From positions 248,001-312,000 of the forward strand of contig JAIXMO010000028.1 in assembly GCA_025677825.1 (NCBI GenBank): a stretch of DNA of 64,000 nt. Reading direction: 5' to 3'. Source of the DNA: Helicostylum pulchrum. Taxonomy: Eukaryota > Mucoromycota > Mucoromycetes > Mucorales > Mucoraceae. Position 1 is the stretch's first letter. Each line of letters begins with the position of its first letter. Of the stretch, positions 10,515-23,453 are shown in pieces. The position numbers and the translations under genes were made by a program. The notes under the pieces were generated by a model. That model was not told the origin of the DNA and searched no databases. It saw only the letters and a list, made by a program, of their open reading frames with translations.

Positions 10515-12449
10515 TTAATATCTCTTTTTAAAAGTCATCTTTAAACCTTCAGGGGCAACAACGGGAACACCAGATGTAACTAATTCAGTTTCGAAAGATG
10601 AACCTTCTGGGAACGACCACGTATATTTCCTCACTACATAAATTACTACTTAGTATGCAAAAAAAAAAAAACCAGAGAGAGAGATGCACTTACATAACAT
10701 GGATATCATAACACGCTGTTCATTTAAACTAAAATTCATACCAATGCATAATCTTGACCCACCTCCAAACGGTACGCAACCCTGGACTCCTTGTTCATCT
10801 GAAAACCTATCGGGGTTAAACGTTTCAGGATCATGCCAAATATTTTCGCTGTGATGTGTATTAAATACATTGATTAAAACTGTAGTTCCCTTGGGAATAA
10901 ATGTTCCAGAAAGCATCGTGTCTTGCATTGCAGTACGTGCTCCTAATCTGGGAACAGGCCCTGTAATACGCAACGTCTCTTTCATCACTTGGTTAATATA
11001 TGTCATTCGTTTGACCTCTTCTGCCGTAGGAAGGTTATCGGTAGGCTCATCGCCCAAGATAGCAATTGCCTCTGCGCCAGCCCTTTCTTGAATTTCCTGT
11101 TACACCCAGCAACAAAAAAAGAAAACGTGTTATTATTACAGTTTAAAGAAAACTTATCGGCAACCTTACAGGATGCTTGGCTAAATGATAAATAGCAAAC
11201 GAAAGTGCGCCGGAAGTAGTATCGTGACCTAAAAAAAATCATTAAACTTTACTTTGTGGGGTAAAGCAGATTTTTTTTTTAGTACCAGCGAAAAAGAATA
11301 AGCATAGATTAGCCTAAAAAAAAAGCTTAATTAAAAAAATACAAGATTTTCCGCTTTGCTTTGTGCTACCTTTAATTCCTCATCAGTTAAAGCTCCTTCT
11401 CCTCTTTGCTCGCTTTCAATCATCAGCGTTAACAAATCTCGTTCATGCTCCAAATTATCATTACTCGCGTGACCTTTCGATAACTTGTCTCGTTTCGACT
11501 GAATCACCTGATCCAACTTTTCCAAAAAGATATCCAGTTTTTCGTGCAAAATCTTTCGCTTAGGAAATAACCAAAGTAATCTCTGGTCCAAGACAGAGAA
11601 CAAAAAGTGCTTGTAGTCGCGAAATCATTCCGTCGGTTCATTGTACAGCGTTGTCCAATGACTATTGATATCTCGGATAGCAGAAAAATCAAACCCTAAA
11701 CAAGAAAATTAGTAGAGATAAAAAGGGTAAGAGTATATAACAATACCAAAGCCGGCGCGACCAATAGCGTTTAATGTACACCTCATCATTAGATCCGATA
11801 CATCTACTGTACCGCCCAACACTTGTATTGTCGCAAACAGCTCCTGCGTAAGCTGCCCGAACAACTTCATAGGCATCGATCGCCGGAACGCTGGGTTGAT
11901 GACTTTACGCTGCGATTTCCAATGATCTCCCGAGATAATAAGCACATTTGGTCCAGCAATAAATTTATTTAAAAACCCTTGTTCGCTTCCAATATTGAAA
12001 TCACATTTTGGAAACATTTCTAAGTTTTTTTTTTAGTTTGTATATGTGGAGAAAAAAAATTTCTTTTCTTGTATTTAACTTGTTTTTAAAAGAATGTGTT
12101 TAACATCTTCTGGATTAGAAACATGAACTTCCCACCCAAATCTTCCTGGCTCGACGTAGAGCCCGTCATGACGAGCGTTTACCATGGGAAGATGCGCGCT
12201 GTAGCCTCGGTCAAACATAGACTCGCCTTTCATCAACGACCGAGTAACGCTAAAGTATCCAAAGTAAGGCAAGTGACGCAATCTATGAGGTGGTTTGAAA
12301 AATGTGTCTCGAATAATGTAAATCAATGATAACGCAATAGCCGTTGTAATACCAATCGTCTTGTTTCTTTTTGTAAGATTTGGAACGATCTCGCTCGTGT
12401 ACAATTGAATCATGCTTTCTAAAGGTGTCTTTAGAAAACCAGATAGCAT
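10515..12449 (-). pseudogene. Cytochrome P450, copy 2 (one nonsense codon)
   Basis: P450 of about 500 residues with the same exon plan as its neighbours, except that the first exon runs on through EPGRFGWEVHVSNPED, where the others have an intron. It has an N-terminal helix (about residues 30-48) followed by KPPHRLRHLPYFGYF, NPAFRRSMPMKLFGQL, I-helix AGHDTTSGA, ExxR in KETLRITGPVPR, and heme loop FGGGSRLCIGMNF. The last exon ends TFKKRY. A TGA at 11627-11625 replaces the Gly codon expected in the stretch E-G-F-R-D (compare EGFRDFKY in copy 4). No splice sites flank it, so it truncates the protein well before the heme loop. Everything else is in frame. It may be a very recent pseudogene or a sequencing error. 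Confidence 0.85.
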
Positions 12450-13038
12450 ATTAGACTACAAAGACATTTTGAAAAAAAAAAAGTTAAAAAGAAAAAAAAG
12501 AGAGAGAGGGGGGGGGGGGGGACAAGAAACCCCTTTTTATTTTATTTTCGTCATTACAAGAGTTTGAGTAACAACTTTTCGATCGTTGAAATGTGATTTC
12601 AAAAAATACGCATAGGCCTCGGGTTTTTTTTTTTCGTACACAATTCAAAGATCGTGTGGCACTAATAGTTGTAACTCTTTCTTTTTGTTTAAAAAAAAAC
12701 CATCTGTATCAATTTGGAGGTATTCGTGATCTAAACGTACCAACTATTTGGGCGTTCTACAATTGTTCTTTTCTTTTTTGTGATACGAACATGTAATTTT
12801 TATTTTCGGGATACTCATGATGTGGAAACATTAAAAAAAAATTGCAATGTTTCAAAATAAATGAAAAAAGCAAGAATTTCTTTTTAAGGATAGTCAATGC
12901 GACATTTTTCAGCTCTTAACAATGGAAAATTAGAATTATGCGTCCCTGCTTTTCTTTACTTCAAAAAAAAAATATCCTACTTATATCCCGGTTTTGAAAA
13001 AAAAATGATGATAGTTAACTCTTGGTAAAGTGTCAGCT
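12450..13038. other. Intergenic spacer in the P450 array
   Basis: A purine run ending in twelve G lies at 12499-12521, upstream of P450 copy 2. No gene is seen. It separates the start of copy 2 from the decayed end of copy 3. Confidence 0.5.
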
Positions 13039-15006
13039 TTAAGTAACAATCTCGTCTTTATGAATAGAATCATCCGGAAGAGTCCAAGTATATTTTCTTA
13101 CTTTTAAAAATTTATCAATATACAAATTAATTAAACATTGTTATATGCCGTACTTACGTAACATGGATTTTATCACTCTTTGCTCATTTAAGCTGAAATA
13201 TTTCCCAATACATTGTCTTGCCCCGCTTCCAAACGGTACCCACGCCATTTCCGACTCGGCATTAATACCAAATCGGTCCAGATCAAACTGCCTGGGATTT
13301 TTCCAGCATTTACTGCTGTGATGGACGTTGAATATATTCGTCACTAATTTTGCTCCTTTCGGAATAAAAGTTCCTGATAACATGGTGTCTTCTGTCGGTA
13401 TACGGGGAATAAATAATCTAGCAACAGGGTCCGAAATTCGTAAACTCTCCTTGATTACTTGGTTGATATAGTTTATTTGTTTAGTTTCATCTCCCACTGG
13501 AAGAACATCGTTAGGTTCGTTGCCTAAAATTGAAATGGCTTCTTCGCGCTCTCTTTGTTGAATTTCCTAAAGTTTAATTTTTATTTATTTGTTTATTTAG
13601 GTTAGAAGGGTCTTACCGGGTACTTTGCCAAATAATGCAAGGCAAATGTGATTGCAGCTGCGGTTGTGTCATGTCCTATTAAAACCATATACTTATAAGC
13701 AATTTGCTTTTTTAAAAAATGCTACTGTTAGACTTACCAGCAAGAAAGAATACGCATAGATTTGACTAAACATACATAAAATAAGTAAGAATTACTTTGA
13801 AGTACATGTATTAAATACCTTTAATTCCTCATTCGAAAGTGCCCCTTCCCCTTTTTCTTCACTTTCTAACATCAGTGTCAAAAGATCTCTTTCGTTTTCT
13901 TCTAAATCTTTGTTCGTATTTTGATCTTGTTTCATCAACTTTCGCTTATTTGAACTACTTCATCCAACATACCCATAAAAGCATCTAATTTCCTATGAAG
14001 TTCTCTTCTCTTGAGAAACAACCAAAGTAGCTTTTGATCCAGTGAAGGAAAAATAAAGTACTTGTAGTCACCGAACACATTGCCCAATGAATAATACATG
14101 TATGTCCATTTTTTATTCGAGTTATTATTACGAACTGCGTCAAAGTCAAATCTTAAACGTAATACTTGTTAGAAATAACGCCCTTTTGCGTATTATTTGT
14201 TATTTTATCGGATCCTGCTTTTCCTATAGCCTCTAATGTACATCGAATCATCATATCTGATACATTTATGGTCTCGTCCATTGTATCCATGGTTTCAAAT
14301 AATTGTTGAGTTATCTTTCCAAATAATTTAACAGGCATTGAACGACGAAATGCGGGGTATACTACTTTTCGTTAAGCTATCCATTCAGGTCCGTCCGTAG
14401 TACCTATATTACGTCCTGCAAAAATTTTTCATAGTAATGTACGTTCACATCCTAAAGAAAAATCTTTTTTAGGAAACAATTTTATTTTATTTTTTAAAAA
14501 AAAGGAAAATGGTTAGTTAAAGCTATTATATGTTTCCATGTAAAAAAGTTATATATACCATGTTCAAGTAGTGTACGCTTTATATCTGCAGCGTTGGATA
14601 CATGAACCTCCCAGCCACTTTTTCCCGGTTCCTATATAATATAAAGTTTTTCTTTTTCTAGAATGTAGTGTATTGAAATGTATGATCAAGTAGTTAAAAA
14701 GTAGAAACCTTCTCGTCTAGAATCGGCGAAAGGAACGTGCGTACTGTATCCACAGTCGAACAAAGATTGCTCTACAATCACCGATTTAATGACGCTAAAG
14801 TATCCAAAGTAAGGAATATGGCTAAGGTTATTTGGCGGCTTGAATACATTATCTCTAATGATATAAGCGAAAGATAAAGCGACTGCGAAACCTATTAAAA
14901 CGACTGTATTCTTCTTGTTAAGACGAGGCATAATATCGCCGTTGTAGAGTTTAACTATGCTAGTTAATTGAGCTTGAAGGTAATTTTTTTCTAGCTGAGA
15001 GTGCAT
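13039..15006 (-). pseudogene. Cytochrome P450, copy 3 (heavily decayed)
   Basis: The full P450 order is still visible: N-terminal helix and KPPNNLSHIPYFGYF (start 15006), a K-helix ExxR in KESLRISDPVARL, PERF-like RQFDLDRF, and heme loop FGSGARQCIGKYFSLNEQ. Lesions are many. The GT donor after the first exon is missing (GFYF then stop). Two in-frame stops (TGA, TAA) lie in the exon before PAFRRSMPVKLFGK (about 14360-14420). A frameshift lies at about 13945 between EVVQ and NKRKLMKQDQN. A TAA at 13041-13039 replaces the usual SG(V/F)P stretch in the last exon. Together these make it a clear pseudogene. Confidence 0.88.
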
Positions 15007-15569
15007 GTTCTGAAAAAAAAATATATCTCATTTTCTATTCTCTTTTATACCTCGTTTTTTTATTTTTATTTTCGATCGAGTGTTTCAATAGTATCTGATA
15101 CGCTGGAATCAGTTAGAAATGCCATAACTGGATGCTAAATATACATATAACGAGAGCGCGGTAGTAAAATCTATTTCCGTGACATAATCTTCCCGCAAGT
15201 TATTCCGTCCCAAATAAAGCATGCACCGAATCATAATTAAACAAAAGATACGGAATAGCAGCGATAGATCACTATTTATACCTCACCATTTTGTATTCTG
15301 AGAGTGACATAGCATAATACATTCTTGCACATTAATACTGGTGCTTTACTTGGCATGAATATCAGTAAAAAAAATTTAAAGTGCTAAACTTTTCGAAGCA
15401 TAAAGGTACCTTTGGTATTTAAATATAGAACCGGTATGACGAATAAAACTTCTTTCCCTCGACGTCTGAATATGTTCCTAGGTATATGAAAATCTGTATT
15501 ATTATGTTTAGCATCTTTTAAAATATGCCTTTAGCCTTATAGTCTTGTATTTACGTTATCGTAAAGGTA
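15007..15569. other. Intergenic spacer, nothing seen
   Basis: AT-rich. It carries the promoter of the copy-3 pseudogene and the 3' flank of copy 4. No ORF with recognisable content. Confidence 0.5.
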
Positions 15570-17561
15570 CTAGTATATTTTATTAAAAGTTATATATAAT
15601 TCATGAGGTACGACAACAGGTGCACCAGAAGTAGACACATCATCTGGGTGGACTGAATTTTTGGGAAGACTCAAAGTATATTTTCGTACTAATATAAAAA
15701 TCGTTAAAAATTAAAGAACTGTAACTAAAGGTTATCTCAACTTACAAATCATCGCAATCATTACACGCTGTTCATTTAAACTAAAGTTCATACCGATACA
15801 CTGTCTAGCTCCGCTTCCAAAAGGCACCCATGTGTAATTACTTTCTTCCTGAGAAAATCGATCGGGATCGAATTCAGTAGGATTTTCCCAAACCTTTTCA
15901 CTGTGATGCATGTCGTAGATATTAATAGTTACTCTAGACCCTTTAGGAATAAAAGTACCGGACAAAAATGTATCCTCTGTCACTAAACGAGGAGTAAGTC
16001 TCGGTACGGGAGCTTTTAAGCGTAACGTTTCCTTAATTATTTGATTTATATATGTCATTTGTTTAGTTTCTTCGACAGTAGGAATTACATCTTCTAGTCC
16101 GTCGCCTAGAATTAAATTAACTTCTTTTCTTGCTCGCTCTTGGATTTCCTGAATGGCATTATTTAGATTTTTATTAATTCTAAATTGTAAAACTTACTAA
16201 ATGCTTTGCCAAGTAATATAGTACAAATGATAATGACGCTGACGTCGTATCATGCCCTATTTTTTTTTCGAAAAAAAAAAATGCTGTATTAGTTTTAATA
16301 AAACTACAATTGATAAATTGTATTTACCGGCGTAGAAAAATACGCAAAGGTTGGCCTAGTTAAAGTGAATATAATGTATTTATCTTTGTTATTTTAGTTT
16401 TAACAATACCTTCAACTCTTTATCGGATATGGAACCTTCTTCTTGCTCTTCACTTTCTAACATCAGCGTCAAAAGATCTCTTTCGTTTTCTTCCAAATCA
16501 TTGTTTCTGACTTGACCCTGTTTCAGTAACTCTCGTTTCTTTTGGACTACTTCATCCAACATATCCATAAGAGTATCTAGCTTTTGATGAAGTAGTTTTC
16601 TTTTAGGGGACAACCAAAGTAATTCTTGATCTAATGTCGGAAACATAAAGTATTTGAAATCTCGAAAACCCTCTACAACCTCGTTATAAAGCTTCGTCCA
16701 TTTACTATTTTCCTTATTAACAGCTTCAAAATCAAATCCTACATACTTTGGGTCAGTTTTTGCATATTTCATTGTAACTATATATTAATAACACACCAAA
16801 TCCGGCCTTTCCGATGGCTTCCAACGTACATCGCATCATCAAATCAGAAACATCCAAAGTTTTTTCTGATCCTTCTATTCTTTTGAATAATTGCTGTGTT
16901 ATATTTCCAAATAATTTAACTGGCATAGAACGACGGAACGCAGGATTGAATATTTTTTTCTGAGATTTCCATTCATCACCTGCAACAATGACTAAATTAG
17001 GTCCGCCTATAAATTTACTTACCAGTGTCTCTTCGCATCCTTCTGAAAAATCAGTCTTTGGGAATAACTCTATTTAATGTTGTCAATTTTTATTTTTTCA
17101 TTATTGATTGGTTAAATAATTAAAACGCATACCGTATTTAAGTAAAATATGCTTAATATCTTCAGAATTAGATACTTGAATCTCCCAACCAATTTTTCCA
17201 GGTTCCTGTTTAAATATATAAGTTATCTGTATAAATTCTATAGCTTCATACGTACCAAGTAAAGCCCGTCGGGTATCGATTTAACGAACTCCATATTTAC
17301 ATTTCTTCCGCGATCAAGCAAAGATTCATTTTTTAGAATTGATTTGAGGATACTAAAATACCCAAAATAAGGGATATGTCGCAAATTTTGTGGGGGCTTA
17401 AAGACTTGGTCACGGATAATATAGAATAAAGAGATCACAACTGCAACACTGATAGTAGCCATCTTGTTCTTTTTGATAAGATGTGGCACAGCTTTACTGC
17501 TGTAAATATCAACTGCATTGTTTAAAGGCAGTTGAAGAAAAGTATTTTTTAAATAAGACAT
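15570..17561 (-). CDS. Cytochrome P450, copy 4 (intact)
   Basis: All exons join without stops, from the start at 17561 to TAG at 15570 (ending TFNKIY), for about 500 residues. Features in order are a membrane helix (about residues 36-52) and KPPQNLRHIPYFGYF; NPAFRRSMPVKLFGNI; an ANLCVFFYAG exon joined to HDTTSASLS (I-helix oxygen-binding region); ExxR in KETLRLKAPVPRL; EFDPDRF; and heme loop FGSGARQCIGMNF with the cysteine ligand. Intron positions match copy 5. It is an ER-anchored class II monooxygenase using NADPH-P450 reductase. I cannot name the substrate or a CYP family with certainty, though mucoralean CYP509-type enzymes are the likely relatives. It is one of only two copies here that read as functional. 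Confidence 0.9.
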
Positions 17562-18169
17562 ATTATAAGAAAAAGATGAAAGAGGTAAACAAATCCTATA
17601 AGTGTAGAATTACTTTTATAAGTTAACTATAAAATTTCGGTTTCGTAAATAAAGAGGTAATATTACGTTAGATTGTGGCCTGGAGAGAGATCTTTTGTAC
17701 ATTTAATTTATTGTAAAGTAGTTATTCGTAAATTGAGTATTTTTTTTCCTCTTATCAATTCTAAAGTACGCATCTATGCAATCGTATTTTTTTTTTTGGT
17801 TTAAGACTAGCTCACTTGATCAAATTAAATGTTAAAACAAGTATGTATATTGAGATCTTTAGTATTCTGTTACTAACAAAAAAACCTTTATGCACGTGTG
17901 TCCCCCTGATTGTTTTCACATTGGCGACAAAGAAGCTAGAGAATATTTATGCGATTCTTTCGCGAAGCGAATGATCTAACCTTTGTGTTTCCACATGAGT
18001 GAACACGTAAACGCGTTGTACAAGATATCGATAACAGGGACACAGAAAGTATGAAACATTTTACCTAAAAAAACTAATTAATCATTTGATAGTTCGCTAA
18101 AAAACATTGATGCAAAGTAATATTGTGAAATACAATTTTATTATATTTATTATTCATATCAAATACTAA
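17562..18169. other. Intergenic spacer, nothing seen
   Basis: AT-rich spacer between the promoter of P450 copy 4 and the stop of copy 5. No coding or RNA feature is recognised. Confidence 0.5.
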
Positions 18170-20172
18170 TTAGTATCTCTTTTGAAACTTCAAGTCTAGC
18201 CCTCCATGTGCAACAATAATAGGAAATCCAGAAGTGATTAGCCTGTCTTTATGGATAGAGTCTTCTGGAATTGTCCAGGTATACTTTCTCACTAAATATA
18301 AAACGTTAGTGATAACGTTAAAAAAATAGTCAAAATAATTGCTTCAAACTTACAAAGCATAGAAAGTATCACTCGTTGCTCAATCAAACTAAAGTTCATA
18401 CCAATACATTGTCTTGCTCCACTTCCGAATGGAAGCCAAGATGTGTTAACATCATCGGTTTCGAATCGCTCTGGTTTAAATTGTTCAGGATCCTCCCAGT
18501 ATTTTTTACTATGATGAATATTAAACATATTCATAATCAACGGGGTTCCTTTAGGAATTAGGGTACCAGATAAAAATATATCTTCGCCAGCCATGCGCGG
18601 AATAAGAGCAGCACCAATTGGAGCATTTAAACGCAATCCTTCTTTCATAACTTGAGTGATATAATTCATTTCCTTGGTGTTTTTTACAGATGGAAGGACG
18701 TCATTTGGGTCGTCGCCTAAAATTGAAATGGCTTCCTCTCTTGCTTTTTTTTGGGCTTCCTGTAGTTTTTTTTTATTATTAATATTAGTTTTAAAAGGCA
18801 TATATAATGTGAACTTACGGGAAACCTGGCAAGATAATACAAAGAAACGCAAATTGCACTGGCGGTAGTGTCATGTCCTAATGAAAAAAATAAAGTTATT
18901 TTTTTTTTAAAAAAAAAGGGCAAACGGGGCTACGTACCAGCGACAAAGAAAAGACATAAGTTGGCCTATTTTAATGTTAATAATTGCATTGTAAAATAGA
19001 TTAACACTACGTACCTTCAGTTCTTCATTAGACATAGCACCTTCACCTCTTAGTTCACTTTCGATCATTAAGGTCAGGAAATCTTTTTCATTTTCTTCCA
19101 AATCGTTATTTTTATTCTTGGAATTCTTTATCAATTCTCGCTTGTTTAGAATGATTTCATCCATTACAGATAAAAATTCGTCTAAATGCTGATGGAGTAG
19201 CTTTCTCTTTGGAAATAGCCAAAGCAAGCTTTGATCCAGCATGGGAAAAATATAAAATTTATGGTCACTAAGGCCTTTGGCTATACTACCATACATGGCT
19301 GGCCATTTACTTTTACTATCTTTTATAGCATTAAATTCGAATCCTATATACAAAAAAAAAAAAAAATGGTTACAACAAGAGAAATGTGTTTATTATTAAA
19401 TATAATTTACCGAATCCAGCTCTTCCGATAGCTTCAAGCGTACATCGAGACATCAAACTAGAAACTTCTACAGTCTCATCCATTGTGTCTATAACTTCAA
19501 ACAAGTCTCGTGTTAGTTTGCCGAATAACTTGACGGGAACAGAACGACGAAATGCTGGATTCACAACCTTTCTTTGAGCTTTCCATGGTTCACCAACCAA
19601 CACCCCAATATTAGGACCAGCAGTAAATTTACTGAGTAAGGTTTTTTCACATCCTTTACCAAATTCGTCCTTGAGAAATTTCTCTTTAATGATTGTGTAA
19701 GTAGTTTTTAAAATATATTAGTATATTTTTATACTTACCATGTTTATACATGATTCGTCTCATATCTTCTGGGTTGCATACATGGACTTCCCAGCCGCTT
19801 TTTCCAGGCTCCTACACATTAGGTATTAGAGTATGTTTAATTATTTTTTTTTGACCGAGTACATACTACGTATAATCCATCGTGCGAGCTGTTCACAAGT
19901 GGGACATGAACTCTCATACCACGATCATAAAGAGACTCTCCCGATGCAATGGATTTTATAAGGCTATAATATCCAAAGTATGGTATATGACGAAGGTTTC
20001 GTGGGGGCTTGAACACACGGTCTCTCATTAGTAACACAAACGACATAAAGATAGCGAAACTAATTCCTATGGCTTTATTCTTCTTGGTTAGACGAGGTAT
20101 AACCTCATTGTTATATATTTCTATAGCGTTCTTCAAAGGAACTTGCAGGAAACCGGATTGAATAAGAGACAT
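18170..20172 (-). CDS. Cytochrome P450, copy 5 (intact)
   Basis: It starts at 20172 (MSLIQSGFLQVPLKN), the Met that aligns with the other copies. The open frame continues upstream but is not needed. Exons join cleanly to TAA at 18170 (ending KFQKRY), for about 500 residues. Features are a membrane helix (about residues 35-52) and KPPRNLRHIPYFGYY; NPAFRRSVPVKLFGKL; I-helix exons ANLCLFFVAG and HDTTASAIC; ExxR in KEGLRLNAPIG; QFKPERF; and heme loop FGSGARQCIGMNF. The usual LFPK at the C-helix side reads EKFLKDEF. It should be a working ER monooxygenase. The substrate is unknown. Confidence 0.9.
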
Positions 20173-21534
20173 GATGTATTTGATAGAGAAAGTAAAAAGA
20201 ATATTATACATAATCTTTTTATAATTAACTTTTTTTTTCTTTTTTGTGTCCTTACACGTTCTAATTATTATTACACAAATCGTTCTTCTAGGAGAACTCA
20301 AGTATGAATCAAGTTATTTGCGTTAGTAGCTAATTATGTTCTAAGAATTATTATTGAGAGAGAAATATCTTTTTTAGGCATCGGATCAAATCACTATTGT
20401 AATCGAGATAAGTTGTCATGGGATAAAGAGTACTTCTTTTTTCCCCATAGTTTATCGTTTTAGCAACTTTTGGTCGTTACTGGCATTACTATTGGTTATA
20501 GTTCGTAAGTATCTATTAATATTTTAAAGCTCATATGATCGCGATTTTTTTAATTTTCTGAGAACTTTAAATATGAGTATGTATATCGATTCGATATTTG
20601 TACATATACTTCGGTACAACGGTACAACGGGGTACAATCAGGTCTCAAGAGGAGAGAAAAAATTATGCAGCCGTTATCATTCAATTTGCGTAATTCATTT
20701 TTAGATATAGAGAATAGTTATATATTCTATAGCGTAACGTACCTGTTATGTCCTAATTTTTATTATGTATAATTAGAACGTATCTTTGCTTGTGCAGAAT
20801 GTATATACAAATATATAAATATTCGATGTACCACTTTGATTTTTATCGGAAATAATGCTAAAAATTTATAGGTATATCTAATTAATAGTTAGATTATGAT
20901 TTAATAAGCCACCGGTTACTTTTTCAAAAGTAGAGGGTAGTACGAGAAGTAAAGCGAACTAGTAGATACTGCATCATTGTTATTTTGTGAAAGAACAAGT
21001 ATAAACTCAATGTTTCCGCTGATATATTTATGCGCATGAACTTTAGCATATATGTGCGATGCTGTATGCAACCGATTTAATTCTTGTTTGATGTAATTGA
21101 AATATATAGTATCGTCTCTCTATCGAAAAGACAGGGTAAATAGAACAAGATATTAAAAATAAGACGTACTACCATGCTGTTTTCGAACAGGGGCGTAAAA
21201 TAAAGAGAAGCTTATTTAATCGTTTATGTACCCACGGGTCCTACTTGGCATAGAGATATTTTAAGATTTCAGGAGCGTTTCAAAATAGAAAAGAGTTCTC
21301 GAATGCTATTAGAAAATCACACAAAGTCACGCAAAATATTATAGCAACCGATACATTGGAATTATAAGGATACATTTTTACCCTTTCACCCGAATCGTCT
21401 TATCAAAAATTTCCCTTAAATAAAAACACCACAAAGTCTTATAGCACGAAATAAAAGGAAAGCTGTACAAGCTTTTTTTTTTTTTTTGTGCTTATTACAA
21501 GCGACAATATAATATGTAATATATGTTAATTTAG

Positions 21535-21965
21535 AATATAATAATACACTGATAAGTAAAATAAATAGTTTAAATACACTTACCAAACAAAGCATTGAAC
21601 AACAGTAAAATTACAGCTGTATTTTAAATGGCCCTAATATTTAAGCTCTCTCAAAAAAAGGTACGGAACATACTTTCTTTTGCAGTGATTAAATTGGGTT
21701 CAGGAACTATTTAAAGTGTTGTGATCCGTAATTGTCCGTCCATCATCATACTCAAACACTTGTCTTTCGTAAATGTTTTAGGCATCACTTCTAAAAGATG
21801 TAATTTTAAAAGTGATTGAAATAAGGTGTTTTTTTCGTATAATTAAAAGTTAGGAAAAGCTTATTCTACGCAAGTGATATAATAAACATTAGTTGTTTAG
21901 AAGATCTCTTTAATATCAAACACTAAAAACTGCTTTTTGTTCTATTTATTTTTTATTTTTTTCTA
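21535..21965. repeat. Dispersed non-coding repeat, copy 2
   Basis: The stretch from 21784 to about 21950 parallels 55709-55865. Both have cttctaaaa, then ttttaaaagtgattgaaata or ttttacagtgattgaaata, then ggtgttttt and taattaaa. About 60-100 bases later come a tta(g/a)ttg block, aatatcaaa or aatattaaa, and aaaactg(c/t)tt. Bases 21549-21586 also resemble 1142-1175. The segments occur in the same order in the other copies. Confidence 0.55.
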
Positions 21966-22326
21966 CTTTTCTGTTGCGATAAACCCCTTGAATATGTTTT
22001 TTAACTTAACTTTTCGAAGCTTTACGAAAAATCAATAGGTCAGACGTTTTTATTCATCTTTTTATTTTACAAGTGCAATAGACTAAAGGCTTGAAAAGTC
22101 ATCTTTTCGGCTAAACATTTTTCGTGTGCCAGGAAATATGAACCTTCCTTACTGACATAAATTTAGCTTGTGATAGACAAGAATACAGTTGACTGGGTTT
22201 CATTGAATAGCTAAAAACACGTAAAGTTAGTAGCATACATGGGCCTGTAGCTCCGTAGAATAATTTATTTTTAATAAGTAGACAGAGGCCTATGTATCTG
22301 AAAAAGTTCTCCGGCTCGCGGATAAG

Positions 22327-22653
22327 AGACGAAAGCTTCGTAACGAGTTACACCTTCAAGCAAACGTAGCTGTGGTTGATTCTGTTTCAATTGTAAGTCA
22401 ATTATTAAAGCATATGTAAACATAATTTCGTAGTTTCATATTTTTTGCACGCTTATAGAGTCAAACATCTTCCAATGTCCAATTGAGCGCCGAGGATGAA
22501 CTTGATAACTTTTTAGAAAGGGGGCTGGCTTTTCAACAATCAGCTTATTACAAGGTCTCGATCAATGGAAGGAAAATTCAGAAAGAATCGTCAGCCTGTA
22601 CGAACAAGAATAAGTTTCCAATTTACTTGAAGAAGATCAAATATATTGATTAA
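22327..22653 (+). pseudogene. Possible two-exon remnant of an unknown gene
   Basis: Bases 22327-22392 read RRKLRNELHLQANVAVVDSV and on to a GTAAGT donor. An acceptor (cttatag) at 22458 opens a phase-compatible frame of 64 codons starting SQTSSNVQLSAEDELD and including FLERGLAFQQSAYY. In a neighbouring frame the text continues GLDQWKENSERIVSLYEQE, which looks like the original continuation after a frameshift. The composition is coding-like, unlike the surroundings. I do not recognise the family. Confidence 0.35.
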
Positions 22654-23034
22654 TTAATTTGACTTAACTAACTTTATTAATATTTCGGATTTTGAAGCTA
22701 CTCGCTCATATTATTCTATTAAGACTATTCTTTGTGACAGTATACGATAGCAATGGAGTATTTTAAGTCAATTTACGCCCACCCGAAATCAGCCAAAAAG
22801 GAAGTGAATGCTACTTATTATTAGTATGGATAATAAAACAAGTTTAGAGAATGAACAGAGATTTATCAGCTAACGATAAAAGAACGCTAGGTCCGAATAT
22901 TGGTAATATCTTCACCTTTGAAGTCCTGCATGTGATGGTTTTGACAAGGTTCTACTTCTTAATAAATTAAACCATTATTTATTGCAACCTTTTTTTCAGC
23001 AGCCATTTTCATTTCATAATATTTTTGTGTAATA

Positions 23035-23157
23035 ACAGAGCCGAAAATTGCCTTTTTAAGAGGAGTAATTATCCTATTTGATTGGCTAATTCCTACACAA
23101 ACAGAGCCAAAAAACTCGCCTTTTTAAGAGAGTCAACAGCAGAGATTAGCCAATCAA
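23035..23157. repeat. Short direct plus inverted repeat cluster
   Basis: The segment acagagcc...cctttttaagag occurs at 23035-23062 and again at 23101-23130. In addition ttgattggctaat (23078-23090) is repeated exactly in reverse complement at 23145-23157, which could form a 13-bp stem with a 54-base loop. Confidence 0.6.
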
Positions 23158-23210
23158 TTTCTTTAATTTTTTTATTCTTTACTCTTCCCTCATCATGATA
23201 TTTAGAGGAC

Positions 23211-23453
23211 TTAAAATACCGGAATATCCCTTACAAGCAAACAAAAAACTATATTGTGCTTTTCTTGAGGTGCATCTATGCAATAATATCTGTCGTTTGA
23301 ATTTTTAGTTTGACCAAGTGAACTAGTTACAAACCGAAATGTTACGTTCTCCATATCGAGATAATGGAAATGACACTTTGCCACAAACTTTGGGACAATG
23401 AAAGAGGGGAATATTTTGCCGATCAGTTTCAACATAGTTGCAGAACTCTAAAA
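23211..23453 (-). pseudogene. Short coding-like ORF of unknown function
   Basis: A 74-codon ATG frame (start 23435), also open up to a possible acceptor (aacttttag near 23453). It has a balanced composition: FVAKCHFHYLDMENVTFRF, SSLGQTKNSNDRYYCID, APQEKHNIVFCLLVRD. This looks like a real protein piece, not an AT-rich shadow. No domain is recognised and no partner exon was found. A transposon-derived fragment is possible. Confidence 0.3.

Noticed and set aside
22230..22330. Possible tRNA-like words near 22240-22330
   Set aside because: No clover-leaf with proper acceptor and T-arm could be made. No tRNA gene was found in the window.
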